A DNA stretch of 64,000 bases from Terriglobales bacterium (GCA_027485675.1 JAIXQP010000031.1:1-64000); one strand, 5' to 3'; shown: positions 36,442 through 46,358, counted from the first letter of the stretch. Made by a program: numbers and translations. The notes: generated by a model from the sequence alone, not told the origin.

Positions 36442-38919
36442 ATGCGATGGATTCTGGTTGCGCTTGGCCTAATGACGCCAGCCTGGGCGGAAGTGCCCGC
36501 GGCGGTGCGCTCGCGGGTAGAGGCGGCGTGTGTGGGATGCCACGCGGGAGCTGCGGCGCAGGGCGGCCTGGATCTGCGGGCGCTGCCGTTTACGCTCGAC
36601 CAGACTGCCGTGCGGGAGCGCTGGGTGCGCGTCTACGACCGCGTGGAACGGGGCGAGATGCCGCCGCGGGGCGGGGGACTGCCGGCCGCAGAGCGGCAGG
36701 CGTTTCTCAGCGCGCTGGCGCCGCCGCTGGAGGCGGCGGACCGGGCGGACGTGCGGGCGCACGGGCGGGGACCGATGCGGCGGCTGAACCGGGAGGAGTA
36801 CGAACAGAATCTGCGGGATGTGCTGGCGCTGCCGGGATTGGCGATCCGGGAGATGTTGCCGGAGGACCGGGAGGCGCACCACTTTACGAAAACGGCCGCC
36901 GCGCTGGACATTTCGCGGGTGCAGTTGACGGCGTACCTGGATGCGGCGGAGGCGGCGCTGCGGCAGGCGATGGTGACCACAGCGGGGCCGCCGCCGGTGA
37001 CGACCTACCGGGCGCGCGGGCGCAACCTGTTTCCGGGGGTGCGGAGCACGGGGACGTTGAAATCAATGTTCTTTATCCAAGGCGACCAGGGGGTACACGT
37101 CGAGAAGGAGTGGGGGACGCCGCTGCCGAAGGTTTTCGAGGAGGACCCGTCGCTCGAGATGGGGCTGTTCCGATCGCCGGGGTGGCCGTACGGGGCGTTT
37201 CCGGTGGGCTTTGCGGCGCGGGCGGCGGGGGAGTACCGGGTGCGGTTTTCGGCGCGGGCCGTGCTGCAGCAGGAGGGCTACCGGGTGACGGCGGCGACGA
37301 AGCCGGTGCCGATGACGTTGCGGCGAAGGCGGCCGACGAACCACGACATCGCCGAGGATGTGGTGAACGTGGGCGGCACGCTGGAGATTACGCCGGGGCC
37401 GCACGTGTATGAAGTGACGGTGCCGCTGGGCGTGGGGCAGACGATTGAATGGGGCCTGCTGGGGCTGCCGGTGCCGCAGGTGGACGCGGAGGGGAAGACG
37501 GGGAGTTACCGCTTTCCGCCGTTTCCGCCGGGCGGGGCGCCGGGGGTGGCGTTTCACTGGCTGGAGATTACGGGACCGTTGGCGCCGGAGAGCTGGCCGC
37601 CGGCGAGCCACCGGGTGTTGTTTGATGAGCTGGGGGTGGATCCGCGGCCGCAGGACGCTAAGGGAGAGGCACGGCGGTTGTTGCGGCGGTTTGTGGAACG
37701 GGCCGGACGGGGACCGGCGCCGGAGGCGGCGCTCGAACGGTTTATGGCATTGGTGCAGGGGCGGCTGGCCCAGGGCGAGCGCTTTGCCGAGGCGATGTTG
37801 ACGGGCTACCAGGCGGTGCTGTGTTCGGACCTGTTTCTATATCTGCGGACGCCGCGGGAGCGATTTGCGGTGGCGGACCGGCTGGCGCATTTTCTGACGA
37901 ATTCGCGGCCGGATGGGGAGTTGGCGGGGAGCCGGTTGGAGGACCGGGCGGTGTTGCGCCGGGAGACGGAGCGGTTGGTGGCGGGGGCTGGATTTGAGCG
38001 TTTCGTGAAGACGTTCGCGGATTCGTGGCTGCAGTTGCGGCATCTGCGGCGGGACGATGCGGATAAGCGGTTGTATCCGGAGTATCAGTTGGATGAGCAT
38101 CTGGTGGAGTCGATGGAGCGGGAGACGCTGGCGACGTTGACGGCGCTGGTGCGGGAGAACCGGCCGGTGACGGAGTTGGTGCAGGCGGACTATGCCTATG
38201 TGAATGAGCGGTTGGCGCGGCACTATGGGCTGCCGGGTGTGGAGGGGGCGGCGGTGCGCCGGGTGGGGTTGCCGGCGGGGAGCGTGCGGGGTGGGCTGTT
38301 GACGCAGGGGGCGGTATTGAAAGTGACGGCGAACGGGACGGGGACTTCGCCGGTGTTGCGAGGGGCGTGGGTGATGGACCGGATTCTGGGGGAGCCGCCG
38401 CCCCCGCCGCCGCCGGGGGTGCCGGCGGTGGAGCCGGACATCCGGGGGGCGAAGACGATTCGGGAGCAGTTGGCGCTGCATACGAAGCAGGCGGCGTGCG
38501 CGGGGTGCCATGCGCGGTTTGATCCGGCGGGGCTGGCGCTTGAGAGCTTCGACGTGATGGGGCGGTGGCGGAGCCACTACCGGGGAACGGCGGAGGGGGA
38601 GAAGGTGACGGGGATTGACCATACGGGGCACGACTTCGCTTATACGGTGGCGGGGGCGGTGGATGCGAGCGGGAAGCTGCTCGATGGGCGGAGCTTTCGG
38701 GACGTGAAGGAGTTCAAGGCGCTGCTGGCGGCCGAGCCGCGGCGGCTGGCACGGAACCTGCTGCGGCAGTGGACGGTGTACGCGACGGGGACGCCGGTAC
38801 GGTTTGCGGACCGGGCGGAGGTGGAACGGATATTGGACGCCAGCGCGGCGGAGGGATTCCGCGTGCGGGACTTATTGGTGGGGCTGGTGGGGAGTAAGAT
38901 CTTTCTGGAGAGTTACTGA
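36442..38919 (+). CDS. DUF1592/DUF1588 cytochrome-c-like secreted protein
   Basis: The 825-residue protein has a signal peptide and a haem-type CxxCH motif (Cys30-Cys33-His34 in EAACVGCHAG). Domains follow in the family order: DUF1587 (RLNREEYEQNLRDVLALPG, about 113-131), a carbohydrate-binding-like middle, DUF1592 (about 430-580), DUF1588 (GGLLTQGAVLKVTANGTGTS; a second CAGCH near 684) and DUF1585 (RLARNLLRQWTVYATG near 766). This set is typical of Planctomycetes, Verrucomicrobia and Acidobacteriota and is thought to take part in periplasmic electron transfer linked to polymer degradation. One base separates its stop from the DUF1552 start. Confidence 0.9.
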   Translation: MRWILVALGLMTPAWAEVPAAVRSRVEAACVGCHAGAAAQGGLDLRALPFTLDQTAVRERWVRVYDRVERGEMPPRGGGLPAAERQAFLSALAPPLEAADRADVRAHGRGPMRRLNREEYEQNLRDVLALPGLAIREMLPEDREAHHFTKTAAALDISRVQLTAYLDAAEAALRQAMVTTAGPPPVTTYRARGRNLFPGVRSTGTLKSMFFIQGDQGVHVEKEWGTPLPKVFEEDPSLEMGLFRSPGWPYGAFPVGFAARAAGEYRVRFSARAVLQQEGYRVTAATKPVPMTLRRRRPTNHDIAEDVVNVGGTLEITPGPHVYEVTVPLGVGQTIEWGLLGLPVPQVDAEGKTGSYRFPPFPPGGAPGVAFHWLEITGPLAPESWPPASHRVLFDELGVDPRPQDAKGEARRLLRRFVERAGRGPAPEAALERFMALVQGRLAQGERFAEAMLTGYQAVLCSDLFLYLRTPRERFAVADRLAHFLTNSRPDGELAGSRLEDRAVLRRETERLVAGAGFERFVKTFADSWLQLRHLRRDDADKRLYPEYQLDEHLVESMERETLATLTALVRENRPVTELVQADYAYVNERLARHYGLPGVEGAAVRRVGLPAGSVRGGLLTQGAVLKVTANGTGTSPVLRGAWVMDRILGEPPPPPPPGVPAVEPDIRGAKTIREQLALHTKQAACAGCHARFDPAGLALESFDVMGRWRSHYRGTAEGEKVTGIDHTGHDFAYTVAGAVDASGKLLDGRSFRDVKEFKALLAAEPRRLARNLLRQWTVYATGTPVRFADRAEVERILDASAAEGFRVRDLLVGLVGSKIFLESY

Positions 38920-38920
38920 G

Positions 38921-40174
38921 ATGAAGCGTTGGACACGGCGGACGGTATTGCGCGGAGCGGGGGTGGCGCTGGGGCTGCCGTGGCTCGAGTGCCGGGGGCA
39001 GGGCGGGGAAGCGCCCCGGCGGATGCTGTTGGTGGCGAACAACCTGGGGGTGCTGCCGAAGCCGTTCTTTCCGGAGGGGGCGGGGCGGGGATATGCGTTG
39101 TCGCCATACCTCGAGGAGTTGCGGGAGTTCCGGGAGGAGTTCACGGTGTTTAGCGGGTTATCGCATCCGGGCGTATCGGGGGGACATAGCGCGGACAACT
39201 GCTTGTTGACGGCGGCGCGGGGGGCGTTTAAGAGCGGGTTTCGAAATTCGATTTCGTTTGACCAGTTTGTGGCGGAGAAGCTGGGGCCGGTGACGCGGTT
39301 TTCGTCGTTGAACCTGGGGGTGAACATCGACAAGGGGAACCGGAGCTTGTCGTGGACGCGGGACGGGGTGCTGTTGCCGGCGGAGGATAGCGCGCCGAAG
39401 CTGTACGAACGGCTGTTTTTGCAGGGGGATGCCGAGGCGGTGGCGCGGCAGAGGCACCGCCTCGAGAGCCGGGGCAGCATCCTCGATACGCTGCGGGAGG
39501 AGACGCGGCGCTTCAGCGGGGAGATCGGCCGGGAGGACCGGGTGCGGCTGGAGCAGTATGTGACTTCGGTGCGGGAGGTGGAGGAACGGATGGCGGCGGC
39601 GCGGCTGTGGGAGGAGCGGCCGAAGCCGGCGGCGCCGGGGCCGATGCCGGAGGATATTCAGGACAAGAAGCTGTTTTTTGAGAAGTTCGGGTTGATGCTG
39701 GCGATGGGGGAGTTGGCGCTGGAGTCGGATTCGACGCGGATTGTGACGTTGATGGCGGATGCGTTTGTGACGCCGGTGTTGAAGCTGAACGAGAGCGAGT
39801 TATCGACGCAGAGTTACCACGGGTTATCGCATCACGGGCAGGACGAGGGTAAGGTGCGGCAGTTGGGGGAGATTGACCGGCAGCAGATGAAGTTATTGGC
39901 GAAGACGCTGGGCCGGCTGCGGGGGAAGGGGCTGCTCGAGCGAACGATGGTGTTCTACGGGAGTAACATGGGGGACGCGAATATACACGACAATACGAAC
40001 CTGCCGATTTTGCTGGCGGGAGGCGGGTTCCGGCATGGGCAGCACTTAGTGTTTTCGCGGGAGAACAATGCGCCGTTGTGTAACTTGTTTGTTTCGATGA
40101 TGCGGCGCATGGGGGTGGAAGGGGAGTCGTTTGGGAGCAGCAGCGGGGCGCTGCGGGGCTTGGAGTTGGTGTAG
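38921..40174 (+). CDS. DUF1552 family secreted protein
   Basis: The 417-residue protein starts at ATG 38921 with the twin-arginine-like signal MKRWTRRTVLRGAGVALGLP (RRTVLRG). It is a DUF1552 protein: LEELREFREEFTVFSGLSHP, GGHSADNCLLTAA, SISFDQFVAEKLG, EDIQDKKLFFEKFGLMLAMG, ALESDSTRIVTLM, SYHGLSHHGQDEGKVRQL and FYGSNMGDANIHDNTNLPIL. Some family members resemble sulfatase/phosphatase (alkaline-phosphatase-fold) proteins. It is always encoded with DUF1592 cytochromes, as here, with which it presumably works in the periplasm. The open frame upstream to 38804 is inside the DUF1592 gene. Confidence 0.9.
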   Translation: MKRWTRRTVLRGAGVALGLPWLECRGQGGEAPRRMLLVANNLGVLPKPFFPEGAGRGYALSPYLEELREFREEFTVFSGLSHPGVSGGHSADNCLLTAARGAFKSGFRNSISFDQFVAEKLGPVTRFSSLNLGVNIDKGNRSLSWTRDGVLLPAEDSAPKLYERLFLQGDAEAVARQRHRLESRGSILDTLREETRRFSGEIGREDRVRLEQYVTSVREVEERMAAARLWEERPKPAAPGPMPEDIQDKKLFFEKFGLMLAMGELALESDSTRIVTLMADAFVTPVLKLNESELSTQSYHGLSHHGQDEGKVRQLGEIDRQQMKLLAKTLGRLRGKGLLERTMVFYGSNMGDANIHDNTNLPILLAGGGFRHGQHLVFSRENNAPLCNLFVSMMRRMGVEGESFGSSSGALRGLELV

Positions 40175-40177
40175 GGG

Positions 40178-42244
40178 GTGACGTTCCGGATTCAGGGGCT
40201 CGATTGCGCGGAGGAGGTGGCCGTGCTGCGGCGGGAGGTGGGGCCGCTGGTGGGGGGTGCGGAGCGGCTGGCGTTTGACGTGCTGGGTGGCAGGATGACC
40301 GTGCTGGGCGAGGGGGTTCCGGTGGCGGTGGTGGTGGCGGCCGGGCGGAAGGCGGGAATGGTGGCGACGCTCGAGGGAGGGGCGCGGGAGGAGGCGCCGG
40401 AGGGGCGGGATTGGCGCACCGTTTTGATGGTGGCGAGCGGGGTAAGCGCGGCGGCGGGGTTTGGCCTAGAGTGGATGGGGGCGGATGGCAGGTGGGGCTA
40501 TGGGGCGGCCATTGTGTTGGGGACGGCGTTGGTATTGCCGAAGGCATGGCTGGCGCTGCGGCGGGGCAGGCCGGATATGAATCTGCTGATGGTGGTGGCC
40601 ATTGGCGGCGCGGTGGGGATTGGGGATTGGTTGGAGGGGGCGTCGGTGGCGTTTCTGTTTGCGCTGTCGTTGACGCTGGAGGCTTGGAGCGTGGGCCGGG
40701 CGCGGCGGGCGATTGGGGAGTTGTTGGACCTGGCGCCGCGGATGGTGCGGCTGGTGGGCGGGGAGGAGTTGGCGGCGGAGGCGGTGGCGGTGGGGAGCCG
40801 GTTTCAGGTGCGGCCGGGGGAGCGGATTGCGTTGGATGGGGAGGTGGAGAGTGGGATCAGCGAGGTGAATCAGGCGCCGATTACGGGGGAGAGTATGGCG
40901 GTGCGGAAGGAGGCGGGGGCGGTGGTGTATGCGGGGACGGTGAACGGCGGGGGAGCGCTGGTGGTGCGGTCGACGAAGCCGAGTGGGGATACGGCGCTGG
41001 CGCACATTGTGCGGTTGGTGGGGGAGGCGCAGCAGAAGAGGGCTCCGGCGAAGCGGTGGGTGGATCGGTTTGCGGCGGTGTATACGCCGGCGGTGCTGGG
41101 GTTGGCCGTGTTGGTGTTTCTGGTACCGGTGGTGGGGATGGGGTTGGGGGCGGCGGAGTGGTTCTATCAGGCGCTGGTGCTGCTGGTGATTGCGTGTCCG
41201 TGCGCGCTGGTGATTGCGACGCCGGTGGGGGTGGTGGCGGCGTTGACGGCAGCGGCGCGGGCGGGGGTGCTGGTGAAGGGTGGGGTGCATTTGGAGACGC
41301 TGGCGCGGGTGAAGGCGGTGGCGTTCGATAAGACGGGGACGTTGACGACGGGGCAACCGGAGGTGGTGGAGGTGGTGGCGTTAGCCGGGCATACGGAGGA
41401 GGAGTTACTGGAACGAGCCGTGGCCTTGGAGGCGCATAGCGACCATCCGATGGCGCGGGCGATTGTGGCGTATGGGTTAGCGCGGCGGATCGAGCCGTTG
41501 CCGGCGTCGGAGTTCACGATTTTGCCCGGGAAGGGGGCCGTGGGGAGCTGGCAGGGGAGGCGATTCTGGTTGGGCTCCCATCGCTATCTGGAGGAGCTTG
41601 GGCAGGAGACGCCGGAGATTCATGAGCGGCTCGAGGCTTTGGGGCGGAGCGGGCGGACGGTGGTGGTGGTGGGCAATGAGAGCCATGTTTGCGGATTTCT
41701 GGCGCTGGCGGATACGGTGCGGCCGGAGGCGGGGGCGGCGGTGCGGGAGTTGCTCGGGTTGGGGATGGAACGGGTGGTGATGCTTACGGGGGATAACCGG
41801 GGGACGGCGGAGGCGGTGGGGCGGGAGGCGGGAATCGGCGAGGTGGCGGCGGAGTTACTGCCAGCCGATAAGGTGCGGCTGGTGGAAGAGCTGGTGGGGC
41901 GGTACGGGTGCGTGGCGATGGTGGGGGACGGCATCAACGATGCGCCGGCTTTGGGGCGGGCGAGTGTGGGGATTGCGATGGGGGTAGCGGGGAGCGATAC
42001 GGCGATGGAGGCCGCGGATGTGGCGCTGCTGGCGGATGACTTGGGCAAGCTGCCGTGGTTGGTGCGGCACGGGCGGCGGATGATGGGGGTGATCCGGACG
42101 AACATCGGGCTGGCGTTGGGGGTGAAGGCTCTGTTCGTGGTGCTGACGTTTGGCGGGCATGGGTCGTTGTGGGCCGCGATTGGGGCGGACATGGGGATGT
42201 CGCTGTTGGTGATCTTCAACGCGCTGCGGTTGTTGCGGGGGTAG
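40178..42244 (+). CDS. Heavy-metal P1B-type ATPase (Zn/Cd/Pb efflux)
   Basis: The 688-residue pump starts at GTG 40178, 3 bp after the DUF1552 stop. It has an N-terminal HMA-like domain with a single metal-site cysteine (GLDCAEEV, Cys10), membrane helices, the CPC metal motif (IACPCALVIATPVG, near 340), the phosphorylation site DKTGTLTTG (near 385), an HP motif (HSDHPMARAI) and GDGINDAPALG (near 585). CPC with a DCAEE N-domain points to the ZntA/CadA group for Zn(II), Cd(II), Pb(II). It has no local metalloregulator. Confidence 0.92.
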   Translation: MTFRIQGLDCAEEVAVLRREVGPLVGGAERLAFDVLGGRMTVLGEGVPVAVVVAAGRKAGMVATLEGGAREEAPEGRDWRTVLMVASGVSAAAGFGLEWMGADGRWGYGAAIVLGTALVLPKAWLALRRGRPDMNLLMVVAIGGAVGIGDWLEGASVAFLFALSLTLEAWSVGRARRAIGELLDLAPRMVRLVGGEELAAEAVAVGSRFQVRPGERIALDGEVESGISEVNQAPITGESMAVRKEAGAVVYAGTVNGGGALVVRSTKPSGDTALAHIVRLVGEAQQKRAPAKRWVDRFAAVYTPAVLGLAVLVFLVPVVGMGLGAAEWFYQALVLLVIACPCALVIATPVGVVAALTAAARAGVLVKGGVHLETLARVKAVAFDKTGTLTTGQPEVVEVVALAGHTEEELLERAVALEAHSDHPMARAIVAYGLARRIEPLPASEFTILPGKGAVGSWQGRRFWLGSHRYLEELGQETPEIHERLEALGRSGRTVVVVGNESHVCGFLALADTVRPEAGAAVRELLGLGMERVVMLTGDNRGTAEAVGREAGIGEVAAELLPADKVRLVEELVGRYGCVAMVGDGINDAPALGRASVGIAMGVAGSDTAMEAADVALLADDLGKLPWLVRHGRRMMGVIRTNIGLALGVKALFVVLTFGGHGSLWAAIGADMGMSLLVIFNALRLLRG

Positions 42245-42250
42245 GTGGCG

Positions 42251-42937
42251 TCAGGGGGTACGGAAGCGGCGATGGAGGGCGGCGAAGGCCCAGACGCTGG
42301 CGGCGGCCAGGAACAGGGCGAGGAGGAGGAAGGGGACGGTGCGGCGTTCGAGGAAGGTGGAGCCGAGGTACACCGTGGCTACGGCATAGGGGAACTCGGC
42401 GATCAGGAGGGCCGCGAGGTACTTGCCGAACGGATAGCGGAGCAGACCCAGCAGGTAGCCCGGTACTTCCGAGGGGAGGGCGAGTTGGAGGAGCAGGACG
42501 AGGCCGAAGGGGGGACGGTGGGAGAGCAGGCCTTCGTAGCGTTCGAGCAGAGGCCGGGAGGCGATGGCGTAGACCACCTGGCGGCCCAGCAGCAGGCTGA
42601 TGCCGTAAGAGAGGACCCCACCGAGCGTCCAACCGAGCCAGAGCAGGAGGACACTCGCAGCTTGGCCCCAGGCGAGGATGGCAACCGGCACGAACGCGGC
42701 GCTGGAGACGAAGGCGAGCATGGCGGAGGCGGCGGCGAGAAGGACGAAGACGATTGGGCCGAGGACGGGGCGGTTTCGGATGATGGCTTCGGCCTGGGAG
42801 AAGAGTTCGAAGAGGAGGCCGTGCAGGGCGTCGGAATAGGCGAGGGCGGCGGCGAGGAGCGCGACGCAGAGCAGCAGCATGGCGCGCCGCGTGGCGGAGG
42901 CGAGAGGGGCGGGTACCAAGCAACCATTCTCAAGCAT
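42251..42937 (-). CDS. TVP38/TMEM64 (SNARE-associated) family membrane protein
   Basis: The 228-residue protein has about five membrane segments (MLLLCVALLAAALAY, GPIVFVLLAAASAMLAFVSS, VLLLWLGWTLGGVLSYGISL and others) and the family loop with LPSEVPGYLLGLLRYPFGKY, equivalent to the E/G..PSE..GY...G...-F-YL motif of TVP38/DedA proteins. DedA-superfamily members act as lipid scramblases or transporters. It converges with the P-type ATPase gene with 6 bp between the stops. Confidence 0.8.
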   Translation of the reverse strand: MLENGCLVPAPLASATRRAMLLLCVALLAAALAYSDALHGLLFELFSQAEAIIRNRPVLGPIVFVLLAAASAMLAFVSSAAFVPVAILAWGQAASVLLLWLGWTLGGVLSYGISLLLGRQVVYAIASRPLLERYEGLLSHRPPFGLVLLLQLALPSEVPGYLLGLLRYPFGKYLAALLIAEFPYAVATVYLGSTFLERRTVPFLLLALFLAAASVWAFAALHRRFRTP

Positions 42938-43067
42938 TTGCCGGGAGGCTGCCGAGGGCGGCGGCCGGGAGCGAAAACGGTGTTTTTCAATGGCGGCTTT
43001 TATTTCAAATTATTTCACTGGAAGATTCTTTCTTTGTCTGATAGATTTCTTATCCCGAGGAAAATTT

Positions 43068-43472
43068 ATGAGGGCAGAAGAGATCTCTGAGCTGCGCCGG
43101 AGAATGGTGGCGGCGACCGACTATTCCGAATTCCATCACTATTACGTGGCTAATTATTTCGAAAACGCCGGGTTTCGAAGCATGGGGCGACCGCTGAGTG
43201 CGCCCCTGGCGCGGCACTTTGCGCGCGTGTGTCTGGAACTCTACCTGGGGGGGCCGCCCAAGAAGCTGGTGGCGATCCAGGCGAATCTGACGGAGATTCG
43301 AGAGTTTGGGCTTGTCTATGGCGTCCTTTCGATTGGCGGCAAGCTTTGCTCGATCCTCTACTTCGACGACGTCGAACAGGGGATGATGTCCGTTATCGAG
43401 AACATGGAAACCCTGGATACCGAGTTCTTGCAGTTTCATTTGCAGCGTCCCGCGGGGGATAGGCCCAACTGA
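43068..43472 (+). CDS. Hypothetical protein with AT-rich leader
   Basis: The 134-residue protein starts at ATG 43068 after GAGGAAAATTT. It has no signal peptide or membrane segment: a helical, Arg/Glu-rich N-terminal half (MRAEEISELRRRMVAATDYS), ENAGFRSMGRPLSAPLARHF, then beta-type VYGVLSIGGKLCSILYFDDV and a final helix. I do not recognise the family. The 130 bp in front is distinctly AT-rich for this region and probably holds its promoter. Confidence 0.6.
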   Translation: MRAEEISELRRRMVAATDYSEFHHYYVANYFENAGFRSMGRPLSAPLARHFARVCLELYLGGPPKKLVAIQANLTEIREFGLVYGVLSIGGKLCSILYFDDVEQGMMSVIENMETLDTEFLQFHLQRPAGDRPN

Positions 43473-43550
43473 TTCGGCGGCCCTCGGGCCGTGTTACCCT
43501 CGTCATTCCTGTCTCTGTCTGCCAGGACCGAAAACCAGGAGACGATCGAA

Positions 43551-44303
43551 ATGTCCAGCCAGAAGCCGGGATGGTCCCGGCGCCGTTTGTTACACAGCGC
43601 TCCGGCGCTTCTTGCGGGAGGAAGCGTGCTTTCCGCGCAGACTCCCGCTCCGGGGACCCGGGCGCCCATTATCATTCCGCCGGCACCGGTGGCGATGCGG
43701 GAGCAGAAGCTGCTGCAGACGATTCCGATTCCGAAGCAATCCGGACGCGGGGTGATCGTGCTGCGGAATCAGCGCGTCAAGGTGATCAACCCGAGGGGGA
43801 AGCAGGTGGGCGACCTGTTTGCCTTTGCGCAGTATTCGGCCGAGGAGTTCATTGCGCCGGCGTTCACGATGACACGGAATCGGAACATCTACCTGCAAGT
43901 GGGCAAGGGGTTGATGAGCAATTACGGCAATCCGCTGCTGGTGCTCGAAGAGGACACGTCGGGCCGCAACGACCTGCTCTATCCGGCTTGCTCCGGCGCG
44001 CAGAAGCCCGGCATTCCGGCCAGTATTCCCAACTGCCGGGACAACATGCAGGCGGCGCTGCGCGCGATCAATTTTCCGGTGCCGAACCATCCGGAGATCG
44101 TCCATCCGCATAATCTGTTCCAGAACTCTCCCGTGATTGATCTGGATGGGAATATTGAGGTGCGGGAGCCGATCGCCAAGGCGGGGGACTACGTCGTGTT
44201 GCGGGCCCTTGAGAATGTGTGTGTCGTGGTGACCGCCTGTTCGTCGCCCTCCGTCGTGAACGGCAAGGAGCCGAAGGAGTTACTGATGGAGGTTTACGGT
44301 TAG
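43551..44303 (+). CDS. DUF1989 (urea-carboxylase-associated) family protein, exported type
   Basis: The 250-residue protein starts at ATG 43551 with a twin-arginine-like leader (GWSRRRLLHSAPALLAGGSV). The mature part is a DUF1989 domain: RGVIVLRNQRVKVINPRGKQ, VGDLFAFAQYSAEEFIAPAF, NPLLVLEEDTSGRNDLLYPA, CRDNMQAAL, HNLFQNSPVIDLDGNIEVRE and GDYVVLRALENVCVVVTACS. DUF1989 proteins accompany urea carboxylase or aminomethyltransferase systems and are usually cytoplasmic, so a leader peptide is unusual. No urea genes are nearby. It opens a rightward run that continues to 50.7 kb. Confidence 0.82.
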   Translation: MSSQKPGWSRRRLLHSAPALLAGGSVLSAQTPAPGTRAPIIIPPAPVAMREQKLLQTIPIPKQSGRGVIVLRNQRVKVINPRGKQVGDLFAFAQYSAEEFIAPAFTMTRNRNIYLQVGKGLMSNYGNPLLVLEEDTSGRNDLLYPACSGAQKPGIPASIPNCRDNMQAALRAINFPVPNHPEIVHPHNLFQNSPVIDLDGNIEVREPIAKAGDYVVLRALENVCVVVTACSSPSVVNGKEPKELLMEVYG

Positions 44304-44330
44304 CGCCCAACGGGTACACTGGAGGGCGTT

Positions 44331-46358
44331 ATGCAAAACAAGGCTTGTCTCCTCGTTTGGGCTCTGTCGATGGTCCCCGTGCTGCTTCCAGCGGCGGAGA
44401 TCCGGGCCGGTCATTCGCATAAAGGCGAAGCGTTTGACTCCGGGCCGAGAACCCGTCCGCAGGTGATGAGCCAGATTGGGAAGGTGCACTTTCCGATCAC
44501 CCACAAGAACCCGGAGGTGCAGCAATGGTTTAACCAAGGGAACACCTTGCTGCACTCCTTTTCGGACTTTGAAGCCGAACGGGCGTTCCGCTGGTGCGTG
44601 AAGCTCGAACCGGAGAATGCGATGTGCTACTGGGGCTTGGCGCGCGCGGCCGGGGACGAACGGAGCGTGCCGTTTATTCAAGAAGCCGCTAAACGCAAAG
44701 CCGGGGTGACGGAGAGGGAACGGCTCTACATCGAAGCGCTCGAAGCGCGGGAGCGGACGGACCGGTTGCGCGACCGGAACGACGATTATCGCGAGCGGAA
44801 TGTACGTTACAAGAAGATTCTCGAGACGCTGTGTCTGAAGTATCCGGAGGACGATGAGGCCCGGCTGCTGTTGGCGCTGGCGAACATGGGCGATGCGCGC
44901 TACGGAACCGAGCTGATTCTGCGCGAAGTGGAGAAGCGGCAACCGAATCATCCGGGCGTCCACCATTACCGGATCCATAACTGGAACTATCATGAGCCGG
45001 AGGCCGCGCTCGAGAGCTGCCAGCGTTACGGGGCGATTGCGCCGAACGTCGGCCACGCGCTCCATATGCCGGGGCATGTGTACGCCCAGGTGGGGATGTG
45101 GCAGGAGGCCGCGATCGCGATGGACGCGGCGACGCGGACGGAAGTGAAGAACATGCACGCGCAGCAGGTGTTTCCGTTCAACTACTGGAACTGGGGGCAC
45201 AACCGCCACTACTTGAGTTACATCCAGGAGCAGCTTGGCCTGCCGGATTTGGCCATCGCGGGAGGGCGGGAGTTGGTGAATGCTCCGCAGGATCCGAAGT
45301 CGAATGGCGAGGCGCCGTATAGCCCGCATTCGCAAGGCATCCGCTCGCTGGCGAGGACGCTCGTGAAGTACGAGCGCTGGAAGGAGTTGCTCGATGAGAA
45401 GACGATTCCGTGGCGGAAGTTGCCGGCGGATCAGTTATTGAAGGCGTATGTGCAGGCGCGCGCGCATTTCGCGCTGGGGCAGCGGGAAGAGGGGGAGAAG
45501 GCGATGGAGGCGCTCGAGAAGTTCGCCAAAGAGAAGGAGGTGGAGCGGTTGTACCCCTTGATGGCGATGGATCTGAAGGCGCGTCTAGCGTTTGCGAAGG
45601 GAGAGACGCTGCTGGGGCTGGGTCTTCTGAGTGAAGCGGCGGAGAAGCAGTACACCATGCAGATGGGAGACAACGATCCGCCCTCCTATCCGGAAGTGCT
45701 GTTCAATGCGCTAGGCCAGGCGTATCTCAACGCCGGGGCGAAGGATTTGGCGGTTGGGGCGTTTGAGAAGGCCTTGGTGCTGACGCGGAACGACCGGTTT
45801 GCGCTGGCGGGACTGGAGCGGGCAGGGAAGCCGCGGACGGTGACCTTGGCGAAGCCGCAGCGGGAATACCGGACGGAGGCGTTGCGGGAGTTCGGGCCGG
45901 ACCACTGGTCGCCATTCGCGGCGCCGGCGCTCGAGGTGGTGGATGCGGACGGAAAGACGCAGACGCTAGCGACGCAGAAGGGCCGGAACACAATTCTCGT
46001 CTTCTATCTGGGGAAGGAGTGTCCGCATTGTCTGAAGCAGCTGCGCGATTTACAAGGCAAGGCGGGAGAGTGGAAGCGGCTCGACACGGATGTGTTCGCC
46101 GTGAGCCCGAATGCGCCGGAGGCGAATAAGGCGTTGGGGAAAGAAGCGGCCTACCAGTCGATTCGTTTTTTGTCGGATGTCACGCGGGCGAATGCGAAAC
46201 GGTTTTTGGCTTACGACGATTTTGAAGAGATGGAGATTCACGCAACGATCCTGATCGATAAAGAGGGAAAGGTGCGGTGGTCGCGGATGGGTGGGGCTCC
46301 GTTTGAGGATATGAAGTTTTTGGCCGAGGAGATCGAGCGCATCCGCGAGTCCAAATAG
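44331..46358 (+). CDS. Secreted TPR protein with C-terminal thioredoxin-like (AhpC/TSA) domain
   Basis: The 675-residue protein has a signal peptide (LVWALSMVPVLLPAAE) and TPR-like helices at about 50-500 (QQWFNQGNTLLHSFSDFEAE, YWGLARAAGDE, HRYR-type HHYRIHNWNYHEPEAALE, HALHMPGHVYAQVGMWQEAA). The C-terminal redoxin fold (about 545-675) has ILVFYLGKECPHCLKQLRDL, whose CPHC is a redox-active CxxC, and ATILIDKEGKVRWSRMG. Such proteins are found in Acidobacteriota with copper- or thiol-related functions; the exact role is unknown. It ends at the possible GTG start of the ModABC gene. Confidence 0.82.
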   Translation: MQNKACLLVWALSMVPVLLPAAEIRAGHSHKGEAFDSGPRTRPQVMSQIGKVHFPITHKNPEVQQWFNQGNTLLHSFSDFEAERAFRWCVKLEPENAMCYWGLARAAGDERSVPFIQEAAKRKAGVTERERLYIEALEARERTDRLRDRNDDYRERNVRYKKILETLCLKYPEDDEARLLLALANMGDARYGTELILREVEKRQPNHPGVHHYRIHNWNYHEPEAALESCQRYGAIAPNVGHALHMPGHVYAQVGMWQEAAIAMDAATRTEVKNMHAQQVFPFNYWNWGHNRHYLSYIQEQLGLPDLAIAGGRELVNAPQDPKSNGEAPYSPHSQGIRSLARTLVKYERWKELLDEKTIPWRKLPADQLLKAYVQARAHFALGQREEGEKAMEALEKFAKEKEVERLYPLMAMDLKARLAFAKGETLLGLGLLSEAAEKQYTMQMGDNDPPSYPEVLFNALGQAYLNAGAKDLAVGAFEKALVLTRNDRFALAGLERAGKPRTVTLAKPQREYRTEALREFGPDHWSPFAAPALEVVDADGKTQTLATQKGRNTILVFYLGKECPHCLKQLRDLQGKAGEWKRLDTDVFAVSPNAPEANKALGKEAAYQSIRFLSDVTRANAKRFLAYDDFEEMEIHATILIDKEGKVRWSRMGGAPFEDMKFLAEEIERIRESK

